Program-made: the position numbers and the translations under genes
Shown here: piece after piece, positions 45,620-59,959 of the stretch
Numbering within the stretch: position 1 is the first letter of the stretch
How the letters are laid out: the number at the start of each line of letters is the position of its first letter
The notes under the pieces: generated by a model
Database searches by the model: none
Seen by the model: the letters and a program-made list of their open reading frames with translations, nothing else
Told to the model about the DNA's origin: nothing
Assembly: GCF_030323145.1 (NCBI RefSeq)
Contig: NZ_CP100470.1
Span: 1,550,001-1,614,000, forward strand
Reading direction: 5' to 3'
Length of the DNA stretch: 64,000 nucleotides
Source: Mesorhizobium sp. C432A
GTDB lineage: Bacteria; Pseudomonadota; Alphaproteobacteria; Rhizobiales; Rhizobiaceae

Positions 45620-46851
45620 TAGATATCGCCATTGTCGGTGGCGGCATTGTCGGCATCTGCGCGGCGGCCATGCTGGCCGAGGCCGGGCGCAGCGTCACGG
45701 TCTTCGACCGCACCGGCATCTGCGAGGAGACAAGTTCCGGCAATGCCGCCGCCTTCGCCTTCTCCGACGTGCTGCCGCTGGCGCATAAGGGCATGATGCG
45801 GCACTTGCCGAAATGGCTTGCCGATCCGCTCGGGCCACTCAGCATCCCGCCAGCCTATCTGCCGAAGCTGTTGCCTTGGCTGTTGCGCTTCTGGCGCGCC
45901 GGCGCACCGGCAAAATATGAGGCGAGCCTTGCTGCTCAGGCAGACATGATGAAGCTCGCCGAGGCCGAATGGATGGGACTGCTCGACCGTTCCGGCACGC
46001 GGCCGATGCTGCGCGAAGACGGTTCGCTGGAACTTTATGAAAGCGAGGCCGAGTTTCAGGCCGGCCTCCCGGGCTGGGCGGCGCGCCAGCGCTTCGGCAT
46101 CGACTTTCGCCATGTCGAAGGCGACGAACTGGCGCGGCTGCAGCCGGGACTGTCGCCGCGCTTCATCAAGGGCACCTTCGTGCCGGGCTGGAAGACCGTC
46201 GCCGATCCGAAACTGCTCGGCAAGGCGGTGTGGGCCTATGCCGAAAGGCTGGGCGCGCGTTTCGAAAAGGCGCGCATAGAGCGCGTCGCCGCCAACCCTG
46301 ATGGCGCGACGCTGACGCTGACCGACGGCACGACCAGGCAGGCAAGACATCTTGTCGTGGCCGCCGGGGCATGGTCGCATCTGCTGGCGAAGGCGCTTGG
46401 CGACACCATCCCGCTCGAAACCGAGCGCGGCTACAACACCACACTGCCGAAGGCCGCTTTCGACGTGCAGCGAATGCTGATCTTTTCCGGCCATGGCTTC
46501 GTCATCACGCCACTCGACACGGGCTTGCGCGTCGGCGGCGCCGTCGAGTTGGGCGGTCTCGACCGGCCGCCGAATTTTGCGCGCTCGAAGGCCATGCTGG
46601 AAAAAGCCAGACAGTTCCTTCCGGGGCTGGACGCGTCAGGTGGCCGCGAATGGATGGGCTATCGCCCGTCGCTGCCGGATTCGCTCCCGGCGATCGGCAC
46701 GGCGCGAACCGCGCCCAACGTTGTCTACGCCTTCGGCCATGGCCATCTCGGCCTGACCCAGGCGGCGGCCACCGGCCGCTTGATCCGCGATCTTGTTCTC
46801 GGGCAGACTTCGCGGATCGATCTTGCCCCCTTCAGCCCGCAACGGTTTTGA
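45514..46851 (+). CDS. hypO: FAD-dependent D-hydroxyproline oxidase/dehydrogenase-like protein
   Basis: 445 residues from the ATG at 45514, but conserved sequence starts only at residue 36 (VDIAIVGGGIVGICAAAMLA). The preceding 35 residues are translated repeat. There is no ATG, GTG or TTG at the expected start; the codon there is GTA, directly after GGGGAGAGAGG. In-frame candidates are ATG 45514 and GTG 45532, both in the repeat. The DadA-like fold is otherwise complete (SSGNAAAFAFSDVLPLAH, GYRPSLPDSLPAIG, GHGHLGLTQAAATG). It should oxidise cis-4-hydroxy-D-proline to the pyrroline acted on by the deaminase upstream. Confidence 0.82.
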   Translation: MRGSADVQGNSRDTEEGRPSSSALRAPSPRERGERVDIAIVGGGIVGICAAAMLAEAGRSVTVFDRTGICEETSSGNAAAFAFSDVLPLAHKGMMRHLPKWLADPLGPLSIPPAYLPKLLPWLLRFWRAGAPAKYEASLAAQADMMKLAEAEWMGLLDRSGTRPMLREDGSLELYESEAEFQAGLPGWAARQRFGIDFRHVEGDELARLQPGLSPRFIKGTFVPGWKTVADPKLLGKAVWAYAERLGARFEKARIERVAANPDGATLTLTDGTTRQARHLVVAAGAWSHLLAKALGDTIPLETERGYNTTLPKAAFDVQRMLIFSGHGFVITPLDTGLRVGGAVELGGLDRPPNFARSKAMLEKARQFLPGLDASGGREWMGYRPSLPDSLPAIGTARTAPNVVYAFGHGHLGLTQAAATGRLIRDLVLGQTSRIDLAPFSPQRF

Positions 46852-46864
46852 GTTCGAGGAAATC

Positions 46865-47866
46865 ATGGCCAGAAAATCCTTCTTTTGCATCGACGGCCAT
46901 ACCTGCGGCAATCCGGTGCGGCTGGTGGCCGGCGGCGGTCCCTTGCTCGAGGGGTCGACGATGATGGAGCGGCGGGCGCATTTCCTGGCGGAGTATGACT
47001 GGATCCGCACCGGGCTGATGTTCGAGCCACGCGGCCACGACGTCATGTCGGGCTCGATCCTCTATCCGCCGACGCGCGAGGATTGCGACATAGCCATCCT
47101 GTTCATCGAGACGTCGGGCTGCCTGCCGATGTGCGGCCACGGCACGATCGGCACGGTGACGATGGCCATCGAACATGGGCTGATCAAGCCGAAGACACCC
47201 GGCGTGCTCCGGCTCGACACACCGGCCGGGCTGGTTATCGCCGAATACAAACAAGTCGGCGACTATGTCGAGGAGGTGCGCATCACGAATGTGCCGTCCT
47301 TCCTTTATGCCGAGGGACTGACGGTCGACTGCCCGCTGCTTGGCGAGATCACTGTCGATGTCGCCTATGGCGGCAATTTCTACGCAATCGTCGAGCCGCA
47401 GGCGAATTTTCGCGACATGGCTGATTATTCCGCCGGCGATTTCATCGCCTGGAGCCCCGTGGTGCGGCAGCGGCTCAACGAGAAGTACTCGTTCGTGCAT
47501 CCGGAAAACCCCGGCATCAACCGGCTGTCCCACATGCTGTGGACGGGCGAGCCGACAATGGCGGGCGCCGATGCGCGCAACGCGGTCTTCTATGGCGACA
47601 AGGCGATCGACCGCTCACCTTGCGGCACCGGCACCTCGGCGCGCATGGCGCAGCTCCATGCCAAGGGCAAGCTCAAGGCCGGCGACAGTTTTGTCCACGA
47701 ATCGATCATCGGCTCGCTGTTCAAGGGCAAGGTCGAGAAGGACGTCACTGTTGCCGGCAAGCCGGCCATCATTCCCTCGATCGGCGGCTGGGCGCGGATG
47801 ACCGGCCTGAACACCATCTTCATCGACGACCGCGATCCGTTCGCGCACGGTTTTGTGGTTAAGTGA
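46865..47866 (+). CDS. hypRE: 4-hydroxyproline 2-epimerase (proline racemase family)
   Basis: 333 residues from the ATG at 46865 after GAGGA. Both catalytic cysteines are present: Cys90 in GCLPMCGHGTIGTV and Cys253 in DRSPCGTGTSARMA. This Cys-Cys pair marks epimerases and racemases; the Cys-Thr form would be a dehydratase. The opening DGHTCGNPVRLVAGGGP is typical. It turns trans-4-hydroxy-L-proline into cis-4-hydroxy-D-proline, substrate for the FAD oxidase immediately upstream. Confidence 0.94.
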   Translation: MARKSFFCIDGHTCGNPVRLVAGGGPLLEGSTMMERRAHFLAEYDWIRTGLMFEPRGHDVMSGSILYPPTREDCDIAILFIETSGCLPMCGHGTIGTVTMAIEHGLIKPKTPGVLRLDTPAGLVIAEYKQVGDYVEEVRITNVPSFLYAEGLTVDCPLLGEITVDVAYGGNFYAIVEPQANFRDMADYSAGDFIAWSPVVRQRLNEKYSFVHPENPGINRLSHMLWTGEPTMAGADARNAVFYGDKAIDRSPCGTGTSARMAQLHAKGKLKAGDSFVHESIIGSLFKGKVEKDVTVAGKPAIIPSIGGWARMTGLNTIFIDDRDPFAHGFVVK

Positions 47867-48313
47867 TACGGTAGGCTGCCGATCATCCACCGAGACCCAA
47901 GACTTGGACCCAGGGCGGGACCTCTTGGCGAAACCAGTCAGCGAAAGGTTAGCGCGTTGGGCGAGGCATCCACCGCCATAGTCTGTTGCAACTGGTCAGT
48001 ACGGAATGTGGCTAAAAAACGAAGCTCGCCAACAACGCAAAGATTCGTCTCATCACCGAATTTTGACCGGGATTTCTTCGAAATGAGGTCGCTGGTCCGG
48101 CTGAATCGTCAAAGACATTGCGTTATGCCAATGATAGGGTCCGCGATAGTCCAGGGGTCGGGAGCAAAAAAACGGGCAATCGGAAGGCGTGGCGGAAAAC
48201 ACGCTCGACGTTTGAAAAATCACGTTGCAATCCGGGCTCGAAACTTTACGACTAGGGGAAATACGAAAAGGAATGCGTCTGCATGGGCGACATTCCAGGG
48301 GAGCCATGTACAC
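47867..48313. other. Long gap upstream of livH
   Basis: About 450 bases with no supported gene. The composition is less GC-rich than the flanks, as expected for a promoter and leader region of the liv operon. I see no clear operator or terminator. Confidence 0.5.
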
Positions 48314-49216
<903 letters not shown>

Positions 49217-49220
49217 GACA

Positions 49221-50815
<1,595 letters not shown>

Positions 50816-50816
<1 letters not shown>

Positions 50817-51943
50817 TGAGCGCGACCTCCATTCAGAAGACCAATCCGGGTATGAAAGACGCCATCCTCCAGGTCGAGCATCTTTCGATGAAGTTCGGCG
50901 GCCTGATCGCCATCGGCGATCTGTCGTTCCAGGCCAAGCGCGGCGAGATCACCGCTCTGATCGGACCCAATGGCGCCGGCAAGACCACCGTCTTCAATTG
51001 CATCACCGGCTTCTACAAGCCGTCGGAAGGCATGATTACGCTCAACCGGGCCGACGGCTCGAGCTTCCTGCTCGAACGGCTGCCCAATCATGAGATCCCG
51101 GCGCGCGCCAAGGTGGCGCGCACCTTCCAGAACATCCGCCTGTTCTCGGGCATGACGCTGCTGGAGAATCTGCTGGTTGCCCAGCACAACAAGCTGATGA
51201 AGGCATCCGGCTATACGATCCTGGGCCTGTTCGGGATCGGCGGCTACCGCAGAGCCTCGGCTGAATCGGTGGAGCTTGCCAAGCACTGGCTGGAGAAGGC
51301 CGATCTTGTCGATCGTGCCGACGATCCGGCCGGCGACCTGCCCTATGGCGCGCAGCGGCGCCTCGAGATTGCGCGCGCCATGTGCACAGGGCCCGAACTT
51401 CTGTGCCTCGACGAGCCTGCGGCCGGTCTCAATCCGAAGGAGTCGGCTGCGCTGAATTCGCTGCTGATGGACATCAAGAGCAGTACCTCGATCCTGCTGA
51501 TCGAACATGACATGTCGGTGGTCATGCAGATTTCCGACCATGTCGTGGTACTTGAATATGGCCGCAAGATTTCCGACGGCAGCCCGCAATCGGTGCGTAC
51601 CGACCCGCGCGTCATCGCCGCCTATCTCGGCGTCGACGACGAGGAGGTCGAGACGGTGCTGACCGAGGTTGGCGATGAAGACGTCATCGAGCAGCTGGAC
51701 ATCGGGCCGGATTCGGCTCACGGACCAGGCACATCGTCTTCCTATCTCGCCGGCCCGGTAAGCGACACGATCGGCCACAGCCAGGGCGAGCGGGTCACAG
51801 TGTCGAAGGGAGCTTCAAAGGCCACCCAATACGATACAAGAGCCAACTCCGCGCCAAGAGCACCGTCCGAGCGTCTAACGGCCAAGTCCAAGCCGGCGGC
51901 CACCAAATCCCCGACAGGCAAGCCGCGCGGAGGGCGTAAGTGA
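50816..51943 (+). CDS. livG: Branched-chain amino acid ABC transporter ATPase LivG, with C-terminal tail
   Basis: 375 residues. The ABC ATPase (about 15-275) has Walker A GPNGAGKTT, the Q loop FQNIRLFSGMTLLEN, a signature with GAQRRLEIARAM (LPYGAQRR in place of LSGGQ, usual in LivG), Walker B LLCLDEPAAGLNPKE and the His loop IEHDMSVV. Beyond YLG comes an extra tail of about 100 residues, acidic at first (DDEEVETVLTEVGDED) and then Ser/Lys/Pro-rich and disordered. Ordinary LivG ends near 255-290. The stop overlaps livF. Confidence 0.95.
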
Positions 51944-52671
51944 TGGCCGAGACAACGCTGCTCGACATCAAGGGCGTCGAGACCTACTACGGCAACATCA
52001 AGGCGCTGAACGGCGTCGATGTCCACGTCGACCAGGGCGAGATCGTCGCGCTGATCGGCGCCAACGGCGCCGGCAAGTCGACGCTGATGATGACCATCTT
52101 CGGTGCGCCGCGCGCTCGTGCCGGCTCAATCACTTTCGCCGGCACCGACATCACCCAGATGCCGACGCACGAGATCGCCCGCATGCGCATTGCGCAGTCG
52201 CCGGAAGGCAGGCGCATTTTCCCGCGCATGACGGTGATGGAAAACCTGCAGATGGGCGCCGGTCTCGACAATCTCAAGCACTATGACGAAGATGCCGAGA
52301 AGGTGTTCGCGTTGTTCCCGCGCCTCAAGGAGCGCATTGCCCAGCGCGGCGGCACGCTGTCGGGCGGCGAGCAGCAGATGCTGTCGATCGGACGTGCGCT
52401 GATGGCGCGGCCCAAGCTGCTGCTGCTCGACGAGCCGTCGCTGGGTCTGGCGCCGCTGATCGTCAAGCAGATCTTCGATGCCATCCGCGAGCTGAACCGC
52501 ACGCAAGGGCTGACCGTGTTCCTGGTCGAGCAGAACGCCTTCGGCGCGCTCAAACTCGCCACGCGCGGCTATGTCATGGTCAACGGCAACGTGACCATGA
52601 GCGGCACAGGCAAGGAATTGCTCGCCAATCCGGAAGTGCGGGCGGCCTATCTCGAAGGCGGCCATCACTGA
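51943..52671 (+). CDS. livF: Branched-chain amino acid ABC transporter ATPase LivF
   Basis: 242 residues from the ATG at 51943, overlapping the livG stop by one base; GGAGGG lies eight to nine bases upstream. Complete ABC set: GANGAGKSTLM, PEGRRIFPRMTVMENL, GGTLSGGEQQML signature, LLLDEPSLGLAP and LVEQNA. LivF ATPases lack the LivG helix and end with an AYLEGGHH-type tail. Works with LivG to drive the LivHM permease. Confidence 0.96.
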   Translation: MAETTLLDIKGVETYYGNIKALNGVDVHVDQGEIVALIGANGAGKSTLMMTIFGAPRARAGSITFAGTDITQMPTHEIARMRIAQSPEGRRIFPRMTVMENLQMGAGLDNLKHYDEDAEKVFALFPRLKERIAQRGGTLSGGEQQMLSIGRALMARPKLLLLDEPSLGLAPLIVKQIFDAIRELNRTQGLTVFLVEQNAFGALKLATRGYVMVNGNVTMSGTGKELLANPEVRAAYLEGGHH

Positions 52672-52673
52672 TT

Positions 52674-52710
52674 TTGGAGCGGAATGTATGCATACGGTAT
52701 TCCGCTCCAA
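52674..52710 (+). repeat. Hairpin after livF
   Basis: Perfect 12-base stem TTGGAGCGGAAT (52674-52685) / ATTCCGCTCCAA (52699-52710); the loop itself begins with the palindrome GTATGCATAC. Only a weak T run follows, so partial termination or mRNA stabilisation in the liv operon is likely. Confidence 0.75.
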
Positions 52711-52737
52711 CTTGTTTGTTTGTCGCATGACCTTTGT

Positions 52738-52760
52738 CCGAAAAGTCTGCAACTTTTCGG
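52738..52760 (+). repeat. Rhizobial palindrome before the DUF6867-like gene
   Basis: CCGAAAAGT-CTGCA-ACTTTTCGG, a 9-base perfect stem followed by GATCATGC. This word resembles a small palindrome repeated in many Rhizobiales genomes. Confidence 0.65.
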
Positions 52761-52783
52761 GATCATGCTAGGGAGTCTTCATC

Positions 52784-53131
52784 ATGCAAGGCATTCTTCA
52801 CGAGGAACCTTCCATCTGGCAGTTCTTCTTCGTCACCTGTCTGCTCGGCGGCTGGGCGGCATGGATGACCGGCAAGGCCAGCGCCCAGACATGGCGCAGC
52901 CTGCCGGCGCTGTTCGCCTATCTGCTGGGTCTCGGCATCGGCATCAGGTTCATCCATCATGCCTTGTTCGGCGGCACGATGTTTTCGCTGCAATACTATG
53001 TCGTGGACACAATCGTGCTCATGATATTGGGGTTTGTCGGCTATCAATACACGCGTACGAACCAGATGGTGACGCAGTATAATTGGCTTTACGAACGGGC
53101 TTCGATCTTAAGCTGGAAACCGAAAGGTTGA
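52784..53131 (+). CDS. Small membrane protein of the liv operon (DUF6867-like)
   Basis: 115 residues; GGGAG eight bases before the ATG. Three hydrophobic segments (FFFVTCLLGGWAAWM, LPALFAYLLGLGIGI, VDTIVLMILGFVGYQY) and a short cytoplasmic C-terminus. Rhizobial liv clusters often contain such a protein between livF and the binding-protein gene; I recall it as DUF6867. It may be an accessory to the transporter; no activity is known. Confidence 0.8.
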   Translation: MQGILHEEPSIWQFFFVTCLLGGWAAWMTGKASAQTWRSLPALFAYLLGLGIGIRFIHHALFGGTMFSLQYYVVDTIVLMILGFVGYQYTRTNQMVTQYNWLYERASILSWKPKG

Positions 53132-53268
53132 CGTTCATCATTAACGCCGTTCCGGGGATGAATCGGCGTGACAAGGGCCTGAAAATCGGCAAAGTACGCT
53201 TTCTGCGATAAGGGTGGGCATCGCATGAAAGTTTCATCCACGCCCACCTCGTAAATGGGAGCGTTTAA

Positions 53269-54390
53269 ATGAAGAAATCACTTTTGTCCGCCGTTGCCCT
53301 GACCGCGCTTGTCGCGTTCGGTGGCAATGCATGGGCTGACGTTATCGTCGGCGTCGCAGGTCCGATCACCGGTCCGAATGCGGCCTTCGGTGCGCAGCTG
53401 CAGAAGGGTGCGGAAGCGGCCGTTGCCGACATCAACGCAGCAGGCGGCATGAACGGCGAGCAGATCAAGCTCGAAGTCGGCGACGACGTCTCGGATCCGA
53501 AGCAGGGCATTTCGGTCGGCAACAAGTTCGTCGGCGACGGCGTGAAATTCGTGATCGGCCACTTCAACTCGGGCGTCTCGATCCCGGTTTCGCAGGAAGT
53601 CTACGTCGACAACAACATCGTCGAAGTGACGCCTGCGGCGACCAACCCGAAATTCACCGAGCGCGGCCTGTGGAACGTGTTCCGCACCTGCGGACGCGAT
53701 GACCAGCAGGGCGGCATCGCCGGCGGCTATATCGCGACCAACTTCAAGGACGCCAAGGTTGCCGTCATCCACGACAAGACCCCCTATGGTCAGGGCCTTG
53801 CCGACGAGACCAAGAAGGCGATGAACGCAGCCGGTCTGACCGAAGTCATGTATGAAGGCGTCAATGTCGGCGACAAGGACTTCTCGGCGCTGATCGCCAA
53901 GATGAAGGACGCCGGCGTCACCCTGATCTATTGGGGCGGCCTGCATACCGAAGCCGGCCTGATCATCCGCCAGTCGGCGGACCAGGGCCTCAAGGCTACC
54001 TTGATGTCGGGCGACGGCATCGTGACCGACGAGCTGGCTGCGATCGCCGGCGATGCGGTTATCGGTACGCTCAACACCTTCGGTCCAGATCCGCGTCTGA
54101 TCCCCGAGAACAAGGCACTGGTCGAGAAGTTCCGCGCCCAGGGCTTCGAGCCGGAAGCCTACACTCTCTACTCCTACGCCGCCATGCAGGTGATCGCCGA
54201 GGCCGCTGCCGTGGCCAAGTCGAACGACCCCGTGGAAGTGGCCAAGGCGCTGCACGAGAAGGGTCCGTTCAAGACCGTTCTGGGCGATCTCGCCTATGAC
54301 GCGAAGGGCGATCCGAAGCTCCCGGGCTACATCATGTACGAATGGAAGAAGGGTCCGGACGGCAAGATCTCCTGGTTCCCGAAGTCGTAA
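53269..54390 (+). CDS. livK: Branched-chain amino acid ABC transporter substrate-binding protein LivK
   Basis: 373 residues. Signal peptide [20 protein letters not shown], cut after AWA. Mature part is a two-lobe leucine/isoleucine/valine-binding fold: [51 protein letters not shown], and [18 protein letters not shown]. It delivers branched-chain or related amino acids to LivHMGF. Strong terminator follows at 54411-54439. Confidence 0.96.
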   Translation: MKKSLLSAVALTALVAFGGNAWADVIVGVAGPITGPNAAFGAQLQKGAEAAVADINAAGGMNGEQIKLEVGDDVSDPKQGISVGNKFVGDGVKFVIGHFNSGVSIPVSQEVYVDNNIVEVTPAATNPKFTERGLWNVFRTCGRDDQQGGIAGGYIATNFKDAKVAVIHDKTPYGQGLADETKKAMNAAGLTEVMYEGVNVGDKDFSALIAKMKDAGVTLIYWGGLHTEAGLIIRQSADQGLKATLMSGDGIVTDELAAIAGDAVIGTLNTFGPDPRLIPENKALVEKFRAQGFEPEAYTLYSYAAMQVIAEAAAVAKSNDPVEVAKALHEKGPFKTVLGDLAYDAKGDPKLPGYIMYEWKKGPDGKISWFPKS

Positions 54391-54410
54391 TTCGGGACAC
54401 AGCTCTATGG

Positions 54411-54439
54411 AATGCCCGGCGCTCGCGCCGGGCATTTTT
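54411..54439 (+). terminator. Intrinsic terminator after livK
   Basis: AATGCCCGGCG-CTCG-CGCCGGGCATT, 11-base perfect stem, tetraloop, then TTTTT overlap, 21 bases after the livK stop. Confidence 0.95.
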
Positions 54440-54669
54440 CTTTGGTGACAGGGCGCAGCGAGGGTGGCTGGATAAGCCGCTAGCCGGGTCGAATTTGTGC
54501 GGGCACGACAATTAGCGTCACCTCGCGACGCCAATCGCACGCATCTTTTCGATCGGTGGTGCTAGAATCGCATTTAAATCGGTTTAACCTCTCCCCGATT
54601 TTGGTTGCACTGCAGCATTTTCGCGTTAATCATGCCTCTGCCCCACCCTCCTGTCCGGAGCCTGCTTCC

Positions 54670-58128
<3,459 letters not shown>

Positions 58129-58278
58129 CGCGCGGATCCATCACACTGGGGACGGCTGGCAGCAGCCGTTGATGGAGCATCGATAATGGCTTGACCCGCC
58201 GCGCCTGCTCGGGCATCGAACCCGCTCCCAATTTACCGCGCCAGAATCGCGGTGCTTAAAAAGTAGCGGAGAAAAAAC

Positions 58279-58539
58279 ATGGCCGACGACATCACAGATA
58301 CCAGCCAGACTGTTGCCGCCGGCCAGTTGCGCGCCTTCATCGAGCGCATCGAGCGGCTCGAGGAAGAAAAGAAGACCATCGCCGACGACATCAAGGAAGT
58401 GTTCGCCGAGGCCAAGGGCACCGGCTTCGACACCAAGGCGATGCGGTCGATCATCCGGCTGCGCAAGAAGGACCAGGCCGAGCGCCAGGAAGAGGAAACC
58501 ATCCTCGATCTCTACAAGGCCGCGCTCGGCATGGTGTAA
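58279..58539 (+). CDS. gapR: DUF2312/GapR-family DNA-binding protein
   Basis: 86 residues, the whole length of the family: [50 protein letters not shown]. The sequence is nearly all helix, with heptad spacing in the first half. In Caulobacter the homologue GapR clamps overtwisted DNA and helps chromosome replication. GGAG upstream. It is a single-gene unit behind pyc. Confidence 0.93.
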   Translation: MADDITDTSQTVAAGQLRAFIERIERLEEEKKTIADDIKEVFAEAKGTGFDTKAMRSIIRLRKKDQAERQEEETILDLYKAALGMV

Positions 58540-58632
58540 GGCTGTCTGGAAATTCTACTCCGGCTGATATCGCCAGAGCGAATTTCGAAACAGTCTCGGG
58601 CCAAGGAATGATGCTGGAACGGGCATCGAACC

Positions 58633-59073
58633 ATGAGCGAATTCGACTTCGGCGCCCGCCGCGCCTCTGAATTCCGCCAACGCAGCTTCTGGGCGCTGTT
58701 CGCCGAACGGCATCCGGAGGAACGCGCTTCCATGGCGCGGCGCGGACCCTGGTTCTGGCAGCGCGGGCTGCCCGACTTCGCTCTGGTCCTGTCCATGTAT
58801 GTCGCGCCGGCGCAAAGCCAAGTTGGCGTCTTTTTCGGCCGTAACGAGAAGTTCGGCGCGACCGGGGTCTGGTCGCGGCTGAAGCCGTTCCAACCGGCAA
58901 TCGAAGACAGGCTGAAGCTCAGGCCGGAGCAGAGCTGCGAGGCCCTCGGCATCAATTCGATGTGGCGGGTGAACTGCTATGCCGAGGACAACTGGCCGGC
59001 CATGGCCGACTGGCTGGTGACGGAATGCTCGCGCTTCGAGCGCGCCGTCACCGACGTGCTGAGAGAGGGATAG
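58633..59073 (+). CDS. Hypothetical protein, DUF4268-like
   Basis: 146 residues starting MSEFDFGARRASEFRQRSFW. Aromatic-rich, no signal peptide or membrane segment. The pattern (FWALFAERHPE, VGVFFGRNEKFG, LKLRPEQSCEALGI, MADWLVTECSRFERAV) resembles the small C-terminal domain called DUF4268 in nuclease-associated proteins. The match is by memory and moderate. It lies eight bases before a small membrane gene. Confidence 0.6.
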   Translation: MSEFDFGARRASEFRQRSFWALFAERHPEERASMARRGPWFWQRGLPDFALVLSMYVAPAQSQVGVFFGRNEKFGATGVWSRLKPFQPAIEDRLKLRPEQSCEALGINSMWRVNCYAEDNWPAMADWLVTECSRFERAVTDVLREG

Positions 59074-59080
59074 CTATTAG

Positions 59081-59392
59081 GTGTTGGTGCAAAGCATCGG
59101 ATCCTTCTTCGGCTCGCGCTGGCAAGGCGCGGTTCCGGTCGAGCGGTTGTTCTGGCGCGATCTAGTCCTTGTCGGCACGGCGATCAACATCACCTCGTCG
59201 GTGGCCGCGCTCATTCTGCTCGGCTTGAAGCTGCCGCTCGCCGTCGTCCTGGCGGTGCATTTCGCGCCCGTGCCCTACAACATCTTTCTGACCTTTGCCG
59301 TCTGGCGAACCACGGAAAAATCCAGTGGCGCCAAGGCTTCGTTGATGACGCTCGGGGCTACGCTTTGGCTGATCCTGGTGGTGGTTGTCTGA
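59081..59392 (+). CDS. Small hypothetical membrane protein
   Basis: 103 residues from a GTG at 59081 (GTG TTG GTG are all possible starts). Three hydrophobic segments: DLVLVGTAINITSSVAALILLG, LPLAVVLAVHFAPVPYNIFLTFAVW and ASLMTLGATLWLILVVVV. No recognised domain. It follows the previous small gene by seven bases and ends 15 bases before a terminator. Confidence 0.7.
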   Translation: MLVQSIGSFFGSRWQGAVPVERLFWRDLVLVGTAINITSSVAALILLGLKLPLAVVLAVHFAPVPYNIFLTFAVWRTTEKSSGAKASLMTLGATLWLILVVVV

Positions 59393-59407
59393 GAAGATTC
59401 ACACGAA

Positions 59408-59431
59408 AAAGGGCGGCCGAAGCCGCCCTTT
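59408..59431. terminator. Bidirectional intrinsic terminator
   Basis: AAAGGGCGGC-CGAA-GCCGCCCTTT, perfect 10-base stem with tetraloop. A-rich on the left and T-rich on the right, between the convergent membrane protein gene and msrB. Confidence 0.9.
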
Positions 59432-59454
59432 GAAGATGGTGGTCAAGCCGCGGC

Positions 59455-59859
59455 TTAAGCCGCCGGCTCGAATTTCAGCGCCACGCCGTTGATGCAATAG
59501 CGCAGGCCGGTCGGCGGCGGGCCGTCCTCGAAGACATGGCCGAGATGGCTGCCGCAGCGGGCGCAGTGGCATTCGGTGCGGACCATGCCGTAGCTGCGGT
59601 CGACGGTGTTTTCGACCGAACCGGGCACCGGATCATTGAAGCTCGGCCAGCCGGTGCCGCTCTCGAACTTGAGCTTGGATTCGAACAGCGGCTGGTCGCA
59701 GCCGACACAGGAAAAGGTGCCGGCGCGCTTTTCGTAGAGCAGCGCGCAGCTTCCGGGCCGTTCGGTGCCATGGCCGCGCATGACCGCATATTGCTCGGGC
59801 GTCAGGCGGGCGCGCCATTCGGCGTCGGTGCGCGTGACAGGGTAGGTGTGGGTGTCCAT
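59455..59859 (-). CDS. msrB: Peptide methionine-R-sulfoxide reductase
   Basis: 134 residues. Complete Msr[27 protein letters not shown], zinc cysteines in CVGC and [28 protein letters not shown] with the catalytic cysteine near residue 120. It reduces methionine-R-sulfoxide in proteins with thioredoxin. GAGGAGAT precedes the ATG. Confidence 0.97.
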   Translation of the reverse strand: MDTHTYPVTRTDAEWRARLTPEQYAVMRGHGTERPGSCALLYEKRAGTFSCVGCDQPLFESKLKFESGTGWPSFNDPVPGSVENTVDRSYGMVRTECHCARCGSHLGHVFEDGPPPTGLRYCINGVALKFEPAA

Positions 59860-59959
59860 TTGATCTCCTCAGCCTTGGCGGCTTGTTGTTGGTTGCAAGC
59901 TATATTCGCTTAGAGATAGGCGTTTGTTACGTGTTTTGCTCGCATTTTCAGCCGAGCTC

